Part shown: positions 45,701-54,415 of the stretch, in pieces
Position numbering within the stretch: position 1 is the stretch's first letter
How the letters are laid out: every line of letters begins with the position of its first letter
Assembly (NCBI RefSeq): GCF_020091405.1
Contig: NZ_CP081903.1
Location: 310,001-374,000 of the forward strand
DNA: 64,000 nt
From: Bacteroides cellulosilyticus
Lineage (GTDB): Bacteria > Bacteroidota > Bacteroidia > Bacteroidales > Bacteroidaceae
Reading direction: 5' to 3'
Program-made: the position numbers and the translations under genes
Notes under the pieces: generated by a model
Databases searched by the model: none
Told to the model about the DNA's origin: nothing
Seen by the model: only the letters and a program-made list of their open reading frames with translations

Positions 45701-45908
45701 CAAACTGAGTAAACAAGTTTCCAACAAGCATATAGAAAGGTGCACCCGGCGGATGCCCCACTTGTAACTTTTCGGCACACGAGATAAATTCGGGACAGTC
45801 CCAAAAACTGGCGGTAGGTTCAATCGTCATTCCATATACAAAAGCTGCTATCACAAAGACAATCCACCCACTAAAATCATTCCACTTTTTAAATAATAAG
45901 TTGCTCAT
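42774..45908 (-). CDS. DUF2723 membrane protein (GT-C glycosyltransferase-like)
   Basis: The 1044 residues start with the DUF2723 signature: a helix, EPTASFWDCPEFISCAEKL, then VGHPPGAPFYML. About twelve membrane helices fill the first 620 residues; a soluble region with TPR-like helices makes up the last 400. The acidic loop after the first helix and the topology resemble protein O-mannosyltransferases (GT-C fold). The family is linked to TMEM260-type O-mannosylation, so protein O-glycosylation in the periplasm is plausible but not shown here. Confidence 0.88.
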   Translation of the reverse strand: MSNLLFKKWNDFSGWIVFVIAAFVYGMTIEPTASFWDCPEFISCAEKLQVGHPPGAPFYMLVGNLFTQFASDPSQVSWMVNFLNALLSAGCILFLFWSITRLVRFLIINDGQNLSTADVIIILGAGFVGALAYTFSDTFWFSAVEGEVYAFSSFLTALVFWMILRWQDESDSVYGDRWLILIAYIIGLSIGVHLLNLLCIPAIVLVFYYQKYRTISLKGVAAAIAISGLLIIFILFVYIPGMADMGGWFELLFVNVFGLPFHTGLISFLALTFFVLAGAIYRFRKRMLHTSLWCLLMLTVGYTTYAVILIRANANTPLNENAPDNIFTLKSYLNREQYESAPLLYGKTYASEPEYVPEGDYYRVKTTKGSAVYRPDKEEGKYKIIRHKEDVCYTQNMLFPRMWSERMASSYKNWTGGNEAAPTQKENLTYFITYQLNYMYWRYFLWNFVGRQNDVQGSGEPEHGNWITGISWLDNLRLGDQSLLPESLRQNKGHNVFYGLPLLLGLFGIYWQWNRSKKGKQQFSVLFFLFFMTGLAIVLYLNQTPGQPRERDYAYAGSFYTFAIWIGIGAAGLCDVLRRKTTSTIQVGVLMTICLLIPVQMATQTWDDHDRSARFTCRDFGANYLMTLPDTGNPIIFCNGDNDTFPLWYNQDTEEVRRDARVCNLSYAQTDWYIYQQQCPLYDAPGLPISWNKNQYQEGKNEYVVVRPELKKQIEELYRRNPEEARDSFGEDPFEIKNILKYWIFSERQEFNVIPTDTINIHIDKDALLRSGIMLPEAIRHLKGEELKDAIPDKLYIPLKDIRMLNKVDLLMLEILANCNWERPLYLAISVGSVSKLKFDNYFVQEGLAFRFTPFNYKKWGDADENRPYAVDVERLYDNVMNRYKYGGLNTPGLYLDETTLRTCWYHRRLFAQLAKELIIQGDPARAKKVLAYAEQAVPGYNVPETYESGSYSIATAYAALGEKMKAITLTEHLIAEAEDYINWAFSLKGNRMEMVHNDCIYKFWQWNQCNELLKEVDEERYKESNRRFEDKYALFAPNMGYKN

Positions 45909-45930
45909 TGTTCTGTAACTTTTTTGTTTG

Positions 45931-45938
45931 CAAAGTTA
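45931..45938 (-). promoter_or_regulatory. -7 box of the DUF2723-DUF3098 operon
   Basis: TAACTTTG on the minus strand, 23 bases before the ATG, matches the -7 consensus. The -33 is weak. Confidence 0.5.
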
Positions 45939-46050
45939 TAGAACAGGCCTATAAAAGAGAAGGATTTTACCGGACGAGCACGGACATCCCGGCAACATAG
46001 TCAACTGATAACCAGCAACATCACATTACCAATTACAGACAAATTCAGAC

Positions 46051-47139
46051 CTACAATGATTTTACAATATCTTCCAACGATTCTTTAGAGTTTGCCAACA
46101 TCAGTTTCTCCGTTTTTATCCTGGAGATTCTCCGGGTCAGAGTCTCAACAGTCAGTTTCATTAAATCAGCAAAACAAGCAGGCTGAACGCCCTCGCGTAA
46201 AAAGGCACATACCCTTAAATCCTCTTCCGTAAGTTTCGGACTTATCCCTCTCAATTTGGATACAAGTCCGTAAACACTTTCCTGAAGCCGCAAAAGTTCT
46301 GTCCAGTCTTTCTCAGAGAAAAAAGATATTTTAGAAGATAAAGCTGTTCGTTCCTTCAACTGACGGACTTTTGAGACAACCGGAGAACTCTCATAAATAT
46401 GTTGTTGAAGGGATTGATATTTTTCTTCGAGGTAATTACACTGCATCACCAGTTTGTCAGATTCAATCTCTTTCATCTGCATTTCTTCCTTAAAGGTATC
46501 CAGTTGCGAATGTACAGACAAATGTTTCTTCCAAAGTAATCCGAGCAAGAGAGACATAACACCCAACAAACCTAAGGCAGAAGATAGAATAATAGTAGAG
46601 TTATCTTTACTGTCAATCAACATCAACTGGCTGGCGTATGCTTTTCTTTCCATCTCCAGTGCTTCGTCAAAGTTTTCATATTTCTGATAATACAGGCTGC
46701 ATCTCTTACAAATCTTAGTCATTTGCTCATATTCTTCTGCTTGTGCAGCTAATTTTATTGCTTCTTTGAAATGAACTTCGGCGTCTTTCTCATGATTCAA
46801 ATCACTCTCTACGCATGCCAGATAATAATAGGCTTTCGACTTTTGAAGTTCATTTCCGTATTGCTCATAATAAGATACCGCCTGACGAATCTGATTATCA
46901 GAAGAATGAGGTATATTTTTATCTTCATTGAATTGAGTACAAAGCAAATTATATTCTGCAAGTTGCTCCTCATTCATTTGGTTCATTTGAATCGTTTCAA
47001 GAATAATGGATGCCGTATCCGGATCTTGCTCTATTAACTGAGCGGCTTTGTCCAATCCTTGTTTCACATTAGTCCCCTCCGGATGACATGCAACCAAAGA
47101 AAGGATAAATACATACAATAAAATTCGAAGATTACTCAT
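46051..47139 (-). CDS. lipoprotein with TPR repeats, membrane helix and HTH-like C-terminus
   Basis: Starting at 47139 the protein has a lipoprotein signal with C18 (SLVACHPEG), TPR-like helices (about 25-160), a membrane helix (about 178-198), a coiled coil (about 205-260) and a C-terminal HTH-like part (LTEEDLRVCAFLREG, LTVETLTRRISRIKTEKL). This layout is a known Bacteroides regulator type in which the DNA-binding end would face the cytoplasm. The frame extends to 47178, but the promoter -7 box overlaps that position, which rules that start out. Its targets are unknown. Confidence 0.75.
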   Translation of the reverse strand: MSNLRILLYVFILSLVACHPEGTNVKQGLDKAAQLIEQDPDTASIILETIQMNQMNEEQLAEYNLLCTQFNEDKNIPHSSDNQIRQAVSYYEQYGNELQKSKAYYYLACVESDLNHEKDAEVHFKEAIKLAAQAEEYEQMTKICKRCSLYYQKYENFDEALEMERKAYASQLMLIDSKDNSTIILSSALGLLGVMSLLLGLLWKKHLSVHSQLDTFKEEMQMKEIESDKLVMQCNYLEEKYQSLQQHIYESSPVVSKVRQLKERTALSSKISFFSEKDWTELLRLQESVYGLVSKLRGISPKLTEEDLRVCAFLREGVQPACFADLMKLTVETLTRRISRIKTEKLMLANSKESLEDIVKSL

Positions 47140-47175
47140 ATTCCCAATTTTTAATCTCTGCATACAAATATGCGA

Positions 47176-47207
47176 CAAATTTATAAGATTATTGTTAGAG
47201 TAGCAAA
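47176..47207 (-). promoter_or_regulatory. promoter of the TPR/HTH lipoprotein gene
   Basis: On the minus strand TTTG (plus 47204-47207), 20 bases, TAAATTTG (plus 47176-47183) match the consensus. The predicted start near 47168 fixes the gene start at 47139. Confidence 0.65.
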
Positions 47208-47305
47208 TAAAAGAAACACATCACAGCGAAAAGATGAATTGTATAAAAAAAGAGATACTTTCTAAACTTTTCCATACAAAACTTGATTATTTGCCCGAAA
47301 AATCA

Positions 47306-47313
47306 TATATTTG
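47306..47313 (+). promoter_or_regulatory. -7 box of the ExoX-C-like gene
   Basis: TATATTTG is a perfect -7 element 20 bases before the ATG; CTTG at 47282-47285 is a weak -33 at a 20-base spacing. Confidence 0.5.
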
Positions 47314-47332
47314 AGTAAATAACTCAGAGCTT

Positions 47333-48184
47333 ATGGCAAATCCGATTCTTCCTGGTATATCAGAAGCTGAACAAGAACTGTTGTACAAGAAACTAAACGA
47401 ATACAATCAGGGAAGAACCTCTTACAAAGAGGCAGGTGCTTATCTGGTTGTACTGCCCCGTCCGGAATCTCCCCGTTACTCCTTATGGGTGTATTCCCCT
47501 CTTCCCGAACGCCAGTCCATCTTTTACGTCCAGGACCTCTCTACAGACATCCATGAAAGTCTGCGAGCGGCAAGCAGCCTATGTTATTATTCTCCACGTT
47601 GCATTCTGCTAGTAGAATACAATGTCAAACGCATGCAGAGTAAGGGAGACGACATTATCTCTTTCGGAAAGTATCATGGACATTTCCTGCACGAAATCTT
47701 CCGTATCGATCCGGCATATGTGAGTTGGATTGCTTATAAGTTTACTCCACGTATACCAAAACAGGAACGCTTCGTACAGATAGCACAAGTATATCATTCC
47801 GTCCATCTGGATATTCAGAAGCGGCAGGCACATCAGAAATATTCTACCAGCCGTTTTCTGGGAAAAGAAGGGGATAAAGTGAAAGAACTGACACTGAAAG
47901 TGCTCCGTGTCCGACTGGAAGACGATCCTTACAAAACCACCGTGAAAGGAACGACTCCTTATTTCTATGTCCGGCAGATACTTACCTTGGAAGACCCTAT
48001 CGGCAATCTCGTCACTTTCAGAACCAGCTCGCGTACGGCAAGCCGGGAATCTTGCCAGGTACCTGCTACGGAGCACGCCTTCAAGCCCGGAGAATCGGTA
48101 TATATTGCTTCGGCACGCATCTCTTGTACCTTTACTTCGGGAAACAAACAATACACCCGCCTCAATTATGTCAAGTTTAAATAA
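47333..48184 (+). CDS. unknown cytoplasmic protein with ExoX-C/DUF3820-like motif
   Basis: The 283 residues carry no signal peptide or membrane helix. At about 103-130, ISFGKYHGHFLHEIFRIDP then YVSWIAYKF looks like the small FGKyKGk...I...YL.W domain found at the C-terminus of ExoX-type exonucleases and in DUF3820. The last 95 residues (LTLKVLRVRLEDDPYKTT onwards, VTFRTSSRTA, YTRLNYVKFK) are beta-rich and OB-fold-like. A nucleic-acid role is inferred only. It is unrelated to the thiamine genes that follow and is separated from them by a riboswitch. Confidence 0.6.
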   Translation: MANPILPGISEAEQELLYKKLNEYNQGRTSYKEAGAYLVVLPRPESPRYSLWVYSPLPERQSIFYVQDLSTDIHESLRAASSLCYYSPRCILLVEYNVKRMQSKGDDIISFGKYHGHFLHEIFRIDPAYVSWIAYKFTPRIPKQERFVQIAQVYHSVHLDIQKRQAHQKYSTSRFLGKEGDKVKELTLKVLRVRLEDDPYKTTVKGTTPYFYVRQILTLEDPIGNLVTFRTSSRTASRESCQVPATEHAFKPGESVYIASARISCTFTSGNKQYTRLNYVKFK

Positions 48185-48242
48185 ACTTAAAAGATAGAGC
48201 GGTATTATTCCTATTAAAAACATTCGTCCTTTCTTTGCCGGC

Positions 48243-48322
48243 AGAAAAGGGGGTGCTATAAAAATAGCTGAGATTATACCCAATGAACCTGATACGGTTA
48301 GTACCGTCGAAGGGAATTTTCT
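48243..48322 (+). ncRNA. TPP riboswitch (THI element)
   Basis: The conserved core is present: GGGTGCT, CTGAGATTATACCC, then GAACCTGATACGGTTAGTAC and CGAAGGGAA. AGAAAA (48243-48248) and TTTTCT (48317-48322) close helix P1. It sits 70 bases before thiE and should switch off thiE-thiC-thi4 when thiamine pyrophosphate is plentiful. A weak -7 (TTTCTTTG, 48230-48237) is placed so that transcription starts at P1. Confidence 0.95.
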
Positions 48323-48392
48323 TTCTATATTCTACTATTCGTTTATACTACTATCCCTTTCTGTAAGTATAATTTCTAAATTCAGAGTTTGA

Positions 48393-49013
48393 ATGTTTGA
48401 CGTACAATTCATTACGCATTTTACGGCATCCATTTCTTATTCGGACTCCGCACGCATAGCCCTTGAAGGGGGATGCCGCTGGGTTCAGCTTCGGATGAAG
48501 GATGCTTCTTCAGAAGAGCTGAAAGCCACAGCCATGCAAGTGCAGGAACTCTGCCGCCAATACGGAGCCACGTTCATCATTGATGACCACGTGGAACTGG
48601 TGAAACAGATTGGCGCGGACGGTGTCCACTTAGGAAAACTGGATATGCCGATAAAAGAAGCAAGGGAAAGGCTGGGCAAAGATTTCATTATTGGCGGAAC
48701 AGCCAACACGTTCGAGGACATCCGGCAACATGCCGCTGATGGCGCCGACTACATCGGTTGCGGCCCTTTCCGCTTCACAACTACCAAACAAAAGTTATCA
48801 CCCATTCTGGGACTGGACGGTTATCATTCCATCCTGACGCAAATGCACGAAGAAGGAATAACAATTCCTGTCGTTGCCATCGGTGGAATCACACGTGAGG
48901 ACATCCCATCCCTGAAAGCATCAGGACTGAGCGGAATAGCATTGAGCGGCGGTATTCTAAAAGCTGAGAATCCGGTACGTGAAATGGAAACAATTATACG
49001 ACTGGCCCAATAG
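48393..49013 (+). CDS. thiE: thiamine-phosphate synthase
   Basis: The 206 residues are a ThiE TIM barrel with WVQLRMKD, FIIDDHVELVKQIGADGVHLGK, GGTANTFEDI, YIGCGPFRFTTTKQ and VVAIGGI, all standard substrate- and pyrophosphate-binding segments. It joins HMP-pyrophosphate to thiazole phosphate. It is the first gene after the riboswitch and lies 17 bases before thiC. Confidence 0.95.
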   Translation: MFDVQFITHFTASISYSDSARIALEGGCRWVQLRMKDASSEELKATAMQVQELCRQYGATFIIDDHVELVKQIGADGVHLGKLDMPIKEARERLGKDFIIGGTANTFEDIRQHAADGADYIGCGPFRFTTTKQKLSPILGLDGYHSILTQMHEEGITIPVVAIGGITREDIPSLKASGLSGIALSGGILKAENPVREMETIIRLAQ

Positions 49014-49027
49014 CAATCAATTAGTGA

Positions 49028-50720
<1,693 letters not shown>

Positions 50721-50722
<2 letters not shown>

Positions 50723-50802
50723 GCTACAAGCTACGAGCTACAAGCTACAAGCTACAAGTGGCTGCGCTATGAAACAGCAAACCACTTGTAGCTCGTAGCT
50801 TG
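50721..50802 (+). repeat. 7-base tandem units with an inverted copy between thiC and thi4
   Basis: Five heptamers of the form (G/A)AGCTAC run from 50721 to about 50755. CAAGCTACGAGCTACAAG (50727-50744) has a perfect reverse complement at 50785-50802, and AGCTACAAGTGG (50750-50761) pairs with 50782-50793 as an alternative. The transcript can fold in more than one register. It may act as an attenuator or processing hairpin between the two genes. Confidence 0.75.
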
Positions 50803-50832
50803 CAACATATTACTTTTTAAACTTATAAGAAA

Positions 50833-51606
50833 ATGATTGAAACAAAAGTATCCAAAGGTATCATCAGTACCTATTTTGAGAAATTAGAGAGAAATCTTGA
50901 TCTGGACGTCGCCATTGTAGGTGGTGGTCCGTCGGGCATAGTAGCCGCTTATTATCTGGCAAAGGCCGGGTTGAAAGTAGCGCAATTCGACCGTAAGCTT
51001 GCTCCCGGCGGCGGAATGTGGGGCGGTGCCATGATGTTCAACCAGATTGTGATTCAGGAAGAAGCGATTGACATTGTAAAGGAATTCAATATCAACCACG
51101 AGGAATATGAGGACGGCTTATATGTGATGGACTCTGTAGAGAGTACCTCTGCATTGCTTTATCATGCCGTACATGCCGGAGCCACCGTATTCAACTGCTA
51201 TTCCGTAGAAGATGTTATCTTCAAGAATAATACGGTAAGCGGAGTAGTGGTAAACTGGACTCCCGTATTGCGCGAAGGTATGCACGTGGACCCGCTAAAC
51301 ATCCTTGCAAAGATAGTAATAGACGGAACAGGCCATGACAGCGAAATAGCCGCTACCGTAGCCCGCAAGAATGGCAGTCGCCTGGCTACCGAAACCGGTG
51401 GTGTAATTGGCGAACGTTCACTGGATGTAATTGCAGGAGAGGAAGAGGTTGTAAACGGTACGAAGGAAATCTATCCGGGACTTTACGTTTGCGGTATGGC
51501 TGCTTCCGCCGTTTCGGGCACTCCGCGTATGGGACCGATCTTTGGAGGAATGTTGATGTCCGGTAAAAAGGTAGCTGAGGAAATTATTGCGAAACTGAAG
51601 AAGTAA
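50833..51606 (+). CDS. thi4: Thi4-type thiazole synthase (predicted sulfide-dependent)
   Basis: The 257 residues start with a dinucleotide-binding motif (VAIVGGGPSGIVAAYYLAKAG, in part) and continue with APGGGMWGGAMMFNQ and the C-terminal ASAVSGTPRMGPIFGGML, all Thi4 hallmarks. Where yeast and plant Thi4 have the sulfur-donating Cys, this protein has H151 in MHVDP. Archaeal and some bacterial Thi4 with His use free sulfide and turn over many times. It makes the adenylated thiazole from NAD and glycine. No thiG, thiH, thiS or thiF is in this window, although those are the usual Bacteroides route. Confidence 0.9.
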   Translation: MIETKVSKGIISTYFEKLERNLDLDVAIVGGGPSGIVAAYYLAKAGLKVAQFDRKLAPGGGMWGGAMMFNQIVIQEEAIDIVKEFNINHEEYEDGLYVMDSVESTSALLYHAVHAGATVFNCYSVEDVIFKNNTVSGVVVNWTPVLREGMHVDPLNILAKIVIDGTGHDSEIAATVARKNGSRLATETGGVIGERSLDVIAGEEEVVNGTKEIYPGLYVCGMAASAVSGTPRMGPIFGGMLMSGKKVAEEIIAKLKK

Positions 51607-51644
51607 TTTCTCAGAAGCCACTATTTATCAAGGTGGGCAATTTT

Positions 51645-51722
51645 TCACCACAGATTACACCGAATTCTAAGACCTACGCAAATATTTGCGTAGGTCTTAG
51701 AATTCGGTGTAATCTGTGGTGA
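51645..51722. repeat. perfect 78-base palindrome without loop
   Basis: Bases 51645-51683 are the exact reverse complement of 51684-51722; there is no spacer (centre CAAAT|ATTTG). Arms contain CACAGATTACACCGAATTC and CTAAGACCTACGCAAAT. It lies between the convergent thi4 and ThiE-like genes and could terminate both. Confidence 0.95.
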
Positions 51723-51746
51723 TCTCCGGCATACTCTTGTATAGAC

Positions 51747-52364
51747 TTATCCTGCAATCTTTTTCAGCCTCCTGAAATGAGCAAGCAACTCTTCGGCATC
51801 TTTCCACGTATGGTAACGGTTCCAGATATCTCCTAATAAAGCTGCACCGCCAAAGCCAAGAGACTTTATTTCCACAAGGTTCACCTCACTTATTCCGCCT
51901 AAGGCTACTACCTTTTCATGGATGACTCCGCTTTCCTGTGCTTGTTTCAACTCATCCTTTGAATATCCCGAGCGATATCCCTGTTTGGAAATGCTATCGT
52001 AAACAGGACTCATAAGCACATAATTGAACAGGGAGACTGTACTTTCCACTTCTTCCAAGCTATGGCAGGCACGACTCAGTATTCCCTCATAATTTGCAGG
52101 TACCTCCGGATGACGGGAATTCAAGTGAATTCCGCCTAGAAGATACTTATCTTTCAAAGAAAAGAAATCATGAATGACAATCCGGGTTCTATATTCCGGA
52201 GCAATACCTTGCAGCAGATTTTCTACCGCATGAACATCCGCATCCGGTTTGCGTACATGCAGCAAGTCCAGTCCGGCTTTGAATAACTCAGTGACGATGC
52301 GTGCTTCATCCGGAATAAAATCCGGAGAGGTGATAATAATCAGTTTCATTTTTCTATCCTTCAT
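51747..52364 (-). CDS. second ThiE/TenI-family protein
   Basis: The 205 residues form a shorter ThiE-like barrel: LLHVRKP, VIHDFFSLKDKYLLGGIHLN, MSPVYDSISKQGY and VALGGI. The diphosphate-binding region differs from true ThiE (HLNSRHPE instead of HLGK.D), so it may be a TenI-like thiazole tautomerase or a divergent synthase. Its start overlaps thiD by 11 bases, or at the internal ATG (52349) follows it by four. With a Thi4 route, TenI would have no obvious substrate, so its job is open. Confidence 0.8.
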   Translation of the reverse strand: MKDRKMKLIIITSPDFIPDEARIVTELFKAGLDLLHVRKPDADVHAVENLLQGIAPEYRTRIVIHDFFSLKDKYLLGGIHLNSRHPEVPANYEGILSRACHSLEEVESTVSLFNYVLMSPVYDSISKQGYRSGYSKDELKQAQESGVIHEKVVALGGISEVNLVEIKSLGFGGAALLGDIWNRYHTWKDAEELLAHFRRLKKIAG

Positions 52365-53172
52365 TTACCGGATGCGTCGGAAACGGGAAATGCCACAAAG
52401 GACCATTCCCCTGCCCTATACGTAAATTCTTCCCGGCTTCAATAGCACAGGAAATGTATTCTTTGGCCTGTTCCACTGCTTCATACAAGGATGATCCTTG
52501 CGCCAGAAAAGTGGCAATGGCGGATGAAAGCGTGCATCCCGTACCGTGCAGGTTGGCGGAATGAATACGCCTGCCACCAAAGATATTCAGTTCTTTTCCG
52601 TCATAAAGTACATCGCACATTTCATGACCGGTCAGATGACCTCCTTTAATAAGAAAAGCACAGTGATATTTTTCGAATAACCGGCATGCGGCATCCTCCA
52701 TTTCATCAATCGTCTGAACCGGTTGTTGCAACAATACTTCTGTTTCGTGCAGATTAGGAGTTACGAGAGTTACTTTCGGAATCAACTTAGTACGAATGGC
52801 TTCCAATGCCTCATCCGTCATCAGACTATGCCCGCTGGTAGAAACCATCACCGGATCGAAAACCACTTTCCGGGGAGAATAGCGACGCAGTATCCGTACT
52901 ATTTCATAGATAATCTCTACGTTTCCGGTCATACCTATTTTAATGGCATCCGGTTGCAAGTCTTCCATCACCGCCTGCATCTGTTGGCCTACCAACTCTG
53001 CAGCAACAGGATGAACGGCTTGCACACCCAATGTATTCTGCACTGTAATGGCTGTGATGGCAGTAGCTGCATAACCTCCAAGTGCCGAGATAGCTTTTAT
53101 ATCTGCCTGTATACCCGCACCACCGGAACTGTCGGAACCGGCAACGGAAAGAACGATTGCTTTCTTATCCAT
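52354..53172 (-). CDS. thiD: HMP / HMP-phosphate kinase
   Basis: The 272-residue ribokinase-fold enzyme has VAGSDSSGGAGIQADIKAIS, TAITVQNTLGV, FDPVMVSTSGH, TPNLHETEVL, IKGGHL and HGTGCTLSSAIA with the anion hole and catalytic Asp region. It phosphorylates HMP-phosphate to the pyrophosphate used by ThiE. It lies between the Gfo/Idh gene (8 bases upstream) and the ThiE-like gene. Confidence 0.95.
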   Translation of the reverse strand: MDKKAIVLSVAGSDSSGGAGIQADIKAISALGGYAATAITAITVQNTLGVQAVHPVAAELVGQQMQAVMEDLQPDAIKIGMTGNVEIIYEIVRILRRYSPRKVVFDPVMVSTSGHSLMTDEALEAIRTKLIPKVTLVTPNLHETEVLLQQPVQTIDEMEDAACRLFEKYHCAFLIKGGHLTGHEMCDVLYDGKELNIFGGRRIHSANLHGTGCTLSSAIATFLAQGSSLYEAVEQAKEYISCAIEAGKNLRIGQGNGPLWHFPFPTHPVNEG

Positions 53173-53180
53173 AAACCAAA

Positions 53181-54236
53181 TTACAACTTTCTAACATTCC
53201 CTGTACGACTACTCTCCCATGCCGCCTCAATCAGGCGGATAACGCCAAGCACTTCGCACGCATCACTTTGCAACACTTCGCCATTCCGGATATGCTGATA
53301 AATATTCTCATAGAAAGCAGCGTAGTTTCCGGGAAGGGTCGGATAAGGTTTCCGCACCACATTACCATCTTTTTCCGTATGGAGTATTCCCCATTGGGAT
53401 TCATCCTCTTCTCCCCAATGCGGGGCATCCGGCAACAGACCTTTAGTCAGATCCGCCTCTTGAGGATCAAGACCGTACTTCACATAAGAGCCTTCCGTTC
53501 CATGAAGAACAAAGCGAGGCTCATTCTCACACATCAGACAGCTGGCTTTCAGGGTGATTTTCACTTCCGGCATCCGGGCAGGTTTCATCAGATGGATGAT
53601 AAAATAATCATCTACTTTACCACCGGTACGTAAAGTTGCAATATCAGCAAATACAGCTTCGGGCATGCCAAATAGTTGAACAGCCTGGTCGATGACATGG
53701 GCACCCAGATTATAAGTCAGACCACCACCATTCTCGCCGGTTTCTTTCCAGGTGTTCGGCTTGATGAAATTCCGGTAACGGGGAAAGGTTGATTCAAATT
53801 CGACCAAACGGCCTAACAATCCCTGAGCCAATATTTCTTTCACGGTCAGGAAATCACAATCCCAACGACGGTTCTGGTAAACACTTAAGGTCAGTTCTTT
53901 TTCCGCAGCAAGAGCTACGAGTTCTTCACCTTCCTCTACAGTAGTGGTGAAAGGTTTTTCAACGATAACATGTTTTCCAGCTTCGAGAGCACGACGGGCA
54001 TATTCGTAATGGGAACTGTCAGGGGTGTTCACTACCACTAACTCCAGTTCTTCCATTCCTATCAACTCATCAAAACTACGCACAATACGGGATTGCGGAT
54101 ACTTCGCCCGTGACAATTCTTTACTACGCTCAGTGACAGCAGTCAACTCAAAATGAGGATTTGTGGAAATAAAAGGAGCATGAAACACTTGTCCCGACAT
54201 TCCAAAGGCAGCCAATCCGGTTCTTATCTTATCCAT
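53181..54236 (-). CDS. Gfo/Idh/MocA-family NAD(P)-dependent oxidoreductase
   Basis: An N-terminal Rossmann domain (GLAAFGMSGQVFHAPFI) with VVNTPDSSHYEYARRALEAG and HVIVEKPFTTT carries the catalytic Lys of the EKP motif. The C-terminal alpha/beta domain has NLGAHVIDQAVQLFG. The frame reaches 54290, but a -7 box lies at 54258-54265, so the ATG at 54236 (or 54245) is used. It heads an operon with thiD. Its substrate, probably a sugar or polyol, is unknown, and the link to thiamine may be only positional. Confidence 0.88.
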   Translation of the reverse strand: MDKIRTGLAAFGMSGQVFHAPFISTNPHFELTAVTERSKELSRAKYPQSRIVRSFDELIGMEELELVVVNTPDSSHYEYARRALEAGKHVIVEKPFTTTVEEGEELVALAAEKELTLSVYQNRRWDCDFLTVKEILAQGLLGRLVEFESTFPRYRNFIKPNTWKETGENGGGLTYNLGAHVIDQAVQLFGMPEAVFADIATLRTGGKVDDYFIIHLMKPARMPEVKITLKASCLMCENEPRFVLHGTEGSYVKYGLDPQEADLTKGLLPDAPHWGEEDESQWGILHTEKDGNVVRKPYPTLPGNYAAFYENIYQHIRNGEVLQSDACEVLGVIRLIEAAWESSRTGNVRKL

Positions 54237-54257
54237 ATCTTTCATTTTTTCTTTCGG

Positions 54258-54265
54258 CAAAACTA
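54258..54265 (-). promoter_or_regulatory. -7 box of the Gfo/Idh-thiD operon
   Basis: TAGTTTTG on the minus strand is a perfect -7 element; the predicted start is near 54250. No THI element precedes this operon. Confidence 0.5.
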
Positions 54266-54360
54266 ATGAATTTATCATTATTTGCTTCATGAAGCAACGA
54301 TAATATCAAAATCTCCAATCCAAAAATCAATTCTGCCTATATACTTCGACTGGAAACAGG

Positions 54361-54368
54361 TATTTTTG
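54361..54368 (+). promoter_or_regulatory. -7 box of the GH28 gene
   Basis: TATTTTTG matches the consensus 46 bases before the ATG at 54414; the -33 is not clear. Confidence 0.45.
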
Positions 54369-54379
54369 CCACATGCATT

Positions 54380-54415
54380 ATTTAGATTGAATACCATATT
54401 TAGATTGAATACCAT
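54380..54415 (+). repeat. 18-base tandem duplication at the GH28 start codon
   Basis: ATTTAGATTGAATACCAT occurs at 54380-54397 and again at 54398-54415, end to end. The second copy supplies the first two bases of the start codon. In the first copy the CAT is followed by A, so only one start exists. Confidence 0.9.
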
